Below are positions 5,973 to 7,439 of a DNA stretch of 7,439 nt, one piece after another. Location of the stretch: assembly GCA_012270805.1 (NCBI GenBank), contig JAAXHR010000165.1, forward strand, positions 1 through 7,439. Reading direction: 5' to 3'. Source of the DNA: Dehalococcoidia bacterium (GTDB lineage: Bacteria; Chloroflexota; Dehalococcoidia; Lucifugimonadales; Lucifugimonadaceae). How positions within the stretch are numbered: position 1 is the stretch's first letter; every line of letters starts with the position of its first letter. Under the pieces are notes generated by a model. That model made no database searches. It had not been told where the DNA came from and was given only the letters and a program-made list of their open reading frames with translations. The position numbers and the translations under genes were made by a program.

Positions 5973-6006
5973 TCGTAGATATAGACGGTACTAAATCACA
6001 AGGACT

Positions 6007-6023
6007 GCGGCGAAAACGCCAGC
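6007..6023 (+). other. Hairpin GGCG-AAAA-CGCC with bulged outer pairs
   Basis: GGCG (6009-6012) pairs perfectly with CGCC (6017-6020) around loop AAAA. Two further pairs (GC 6007-6008 with GC 6022-6023) form if A6021 is bulged. It begins 34 bases after the atpG stop codon. Confidence 0.45.
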
Positions 6024-6035
6024 TGAAACGAATAG

Positions 6036-6059
6036 GCTCCGTGACGAACAATGCGGAGC
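6036..6059 (+). other. Hairpin GCTCCG/CGGAGC before atpD
   Basis: GCTCCG (6036-6041) is the exact reverse complement of CGGAGC (6054-6059). The 12-base loop can be reduced by G-T wobble pairs at its base. It lies 13 bases upstream of the atpD Shine-Dalgarno AGGAG. No T-run follows. Confidence 0.5.
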
Positions 6060-6086
6060 GACACAAGATATAGGAGCCTGACCCAA

Positions 6087-7439
6087 ATGGCACAAGGTAG
6101 CAAAGGCAAGGTTGTCCAAGTTATAGGCACGGTAGTCGATGTCGAATTTCCGCCAGAAGACCTTCCGGAGATCTATAGCGGTCTTGAACTGGATGTCGAC
6201 GGCGAACGTCTCGTGCTCGAAGTCGAGCAGCACGTCGGAAACAACTGGGCGCGATGTCTTGCTCTTGGCACCACCGATGGGCTGGCGCGAGGAGCAACAT
6301 GCGTCGACACTGGGCAACCGGTGGCCGTGCCTGTCGGAGAGAACTCGCTTGGGAGAATCTTCAATGTGCTTGGCGATGCGATCGACGGCGGGGAGCAGGT
6401 AGCTTCTGATGCCGAACGACTGCCAATTCACCGCCAACCACCATCATTCGCCGAACAGTCTCGAACCACCGAGATTTTGGAGACCGGCATCAAGGTATTG
6501 GACCTGATCACACCATTCCCACGTGGCGGTAAAGTCGGCGCGTACGGCGGCGCGGGAGTGGGCAAGACCGTCATTATCACGGAGCTCATCCGCAACATCG
6601 CACAGGAGCACTCCGGTGTGTCTGTATTCGCCGGAGTTGGTGAGCGATCACGCGAGGGAAACGACCTCTGGCACGAGATGAACGAGTCGGGCGTCATCGG
6701 CTCGACAGCTTTGGTGTTCGGACAGATGAACGAACCGCCCGGAACTCGAGCTCGTATAGCACTGACCGGTTTGACGATGGCCGAGTATTTCCGAGACGAA
6801 CGCGGTCAGGATGTCCTCCTCTTCATCGACAACGTTTACCGATACATCTTGGCTGGCATGGAAGTCTCAGCACTTCTCGGTCGAATGCCATCAGCGGTCG
6901 GTTACCAGCCCACATTGGCTACCGAGTTGGGCGACCTCATGGAGCGGATCACGTCGACCCAGGCGGGTTCGATCACGTCGTTCCAGGCTGTCTACGTGCC
7001 CGCGGACGACTACACCGACCCGGGTATCGTCACGACCTTCGGGCACTTGGATGCCAACGTGTCGCTTGACCGCGCGTTGGCCGCCCAGGCGTTGTTCCCA
7101 GCTGTTGACCCGTTGGCATCGAACTCGAGAATTTTGGAGCCGGCAATCGTTGGTAATGAGCATTACGAAGCGGCGTTCGGGGTGAAGCGTGTGTTGCAGC
7201 GATACAAGGACCTGCAAGACGTCATCGCAATCTTGGGTATCGAAGAACTCTCCGACGAAGACCAGTTGACTGTGTCGCGAGCTCGCAAGATTCAACGCTT
7301 CTTGACGCAGCCGTTCTTCGTGGGCGAAGTCTTCACTGGCCTGCCAGGCAAGTACGTGAGCCTTGACGACACCGTAAAAGGTTTCTTGGAGATCTTGGAT
7401 GGCAAGCACGACGACCTGCCCGAGCAGGCGTTCTACATG
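6087..7439 (+). CDS. atpD: F1Fo ATP synthase subunit beta, 3'-truncated by window edge
   Basis: Beta carries the catalytic ATP-forming sites. 451 codons are present without a stop, ending at LPEQAFYM, normally about 15-25 residues from the C-terminus. The beta-barrel is at about 5-80. The P-loop GGAGVGKT is at 154-161 (K160, T161), the catalytic glutamate at E186 in GERSREG, Walker B D248 in LLFIDNVYRY, followed by SALLGRMPSAVGYQPTLATE and the PADDYTDP segment. Two departures stand out: the adenine-stacking Tyr (E. coli Y331, IYPAVDPL) is Phe337 in LFPAVDPL, and the DELSEED loop reads EELSDED (386-392). GERSREG replaces the usual GERTREG. All catalytic residues are kept, so the enzyme should be active. 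AGGAG 6072-6076 supports ATG 6087. atpC (epsilon) would be expected next. Confidence 0.98.
   Translation, partial: MAQGSKGKVVQVIGTVVDVEFPPEDLPEIYSGLELDVDGERLVLEVEQHVGNNWARCLALGTTDGLARGATCVDTGQPVAVPVGENSLGRIFNVLGDAIDGGEQVASDAERLPIHRQPPSFAEQSRTTEILETGIKVLDLITPFPRGGKVGAYGGAGVGKTVIITELIRNIAQEHSGVSVFAGVGERSREGNDLWHEMNESGVIGSTALVFGQMNEPPGTRARIALTGLTMAEYFRDERGQDVLLFIDNVYRYILAGMEVSALLGRMPSAVGYQPTLATELGDLMERITSTQAGSITSFQAVYVPADDYTDPGIVTTFGHLDANVSLDRALAAQALFPAVDPLASNSRILEPAIVGNEHYEAAFGVKRVLQRYKDLQDVIAILGIEELSDEDQLTVSRARKIQRFLTQPFFVGEVFTGLPGKYVSLDDTVKGFLEILDGKHDDLPEQAFYM

Larger units (their letters stand above)
5973..6086 (+). other. Structured atpG-atpD intergenic region
   Basis: The 114-base gap between gamma and beta contains no gene. 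It holds two hairpins (6007-6023 and 6036-6059) and the atpD ribosome binding site AGGAG (6072-6076), which leaves 10 bases to the start. There is no T-run after either stem, so read-through into atpD is expected. Stems at this position could stabilise or process the mRNA so that beta, needed in three copies, is made in excess over gamma, needed once; that is inference. Confidence 0.5.

Noticed and set aside
6007..6059. Rho-independent terminator between atpG and atpD
   Set aside because: Neither stem is followed by a run of T, and beta must be transcribed with the rest of the operon.
6891..7409. Antisense open frame opposite atpD
   Set aside because: Mirror of the conserved beta frame; no family resemblance.

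Overview
The window carries almost an entire F-type (F1Fo) H+-translocating ATP synthase operon, all on the + strand, in the classical bacterial order: atpZ/atpI-like gene, atpB (a), atpE (c), atpF (b), atpH (delta), atpA (alpha), atpG (gamma), atpD (beta). The beta gene runs off the right edge with only its last C-terminal residues missing. The epsilon gene (atpC) normally follows and is presumably just outside. All eight frames are intact; I see no RNA gene, IS element or CRISPR array.

Organism: a bacterium of moderate GC with one b-subunit gene and a complete F1. The subunit a motifs (VPYLRGSSTDLN before the third core helix, the FVGLLELVGEFIKIISFTFRLFGN stretch, split here as residues of one block) and alpha motifs such as SKHAWAYRQ remind me of Chloroflexota, possibly an uncultured marine or soil lineage. 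This is recall-based inference, not a database result.

Layout: 1-217 is a non-coding leader with a consensus TATAAT box and three GTGCCA copies spaced exactly 37 bp apart. 218-457 encodes a two-helix AtpZ/AtpI-type assembly protein. 532-1848 encodes an enlarged subunit a with about 150 extra residues between two core helices, on the predicted outer side of the membrane. 1849-2055 is a 207-base gap with several hairpins, the last of which holds the atpE Shine-Dalgarno sequence in its loop. 2056-3475 encodes c, b and delta; 3555-5972 alpha and gamma; 5973-6086 is another hairpin-bearing gap; 6087-7439 is beta.

How it works together: a and c form the proton path (a-Arg368 against c-Glu58), b and delta make the peripheral stalk, alpha3beta3 does catalysis and gamma is the rotor shaft. 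The AtpZ/AtpI-like protein probably helps c-ring assembly. The most unusual features are the extracytoplasmic insert in subunit a, the structured atpE leader, and a few substitutions at nucleotide-site positions in alpha and beta.
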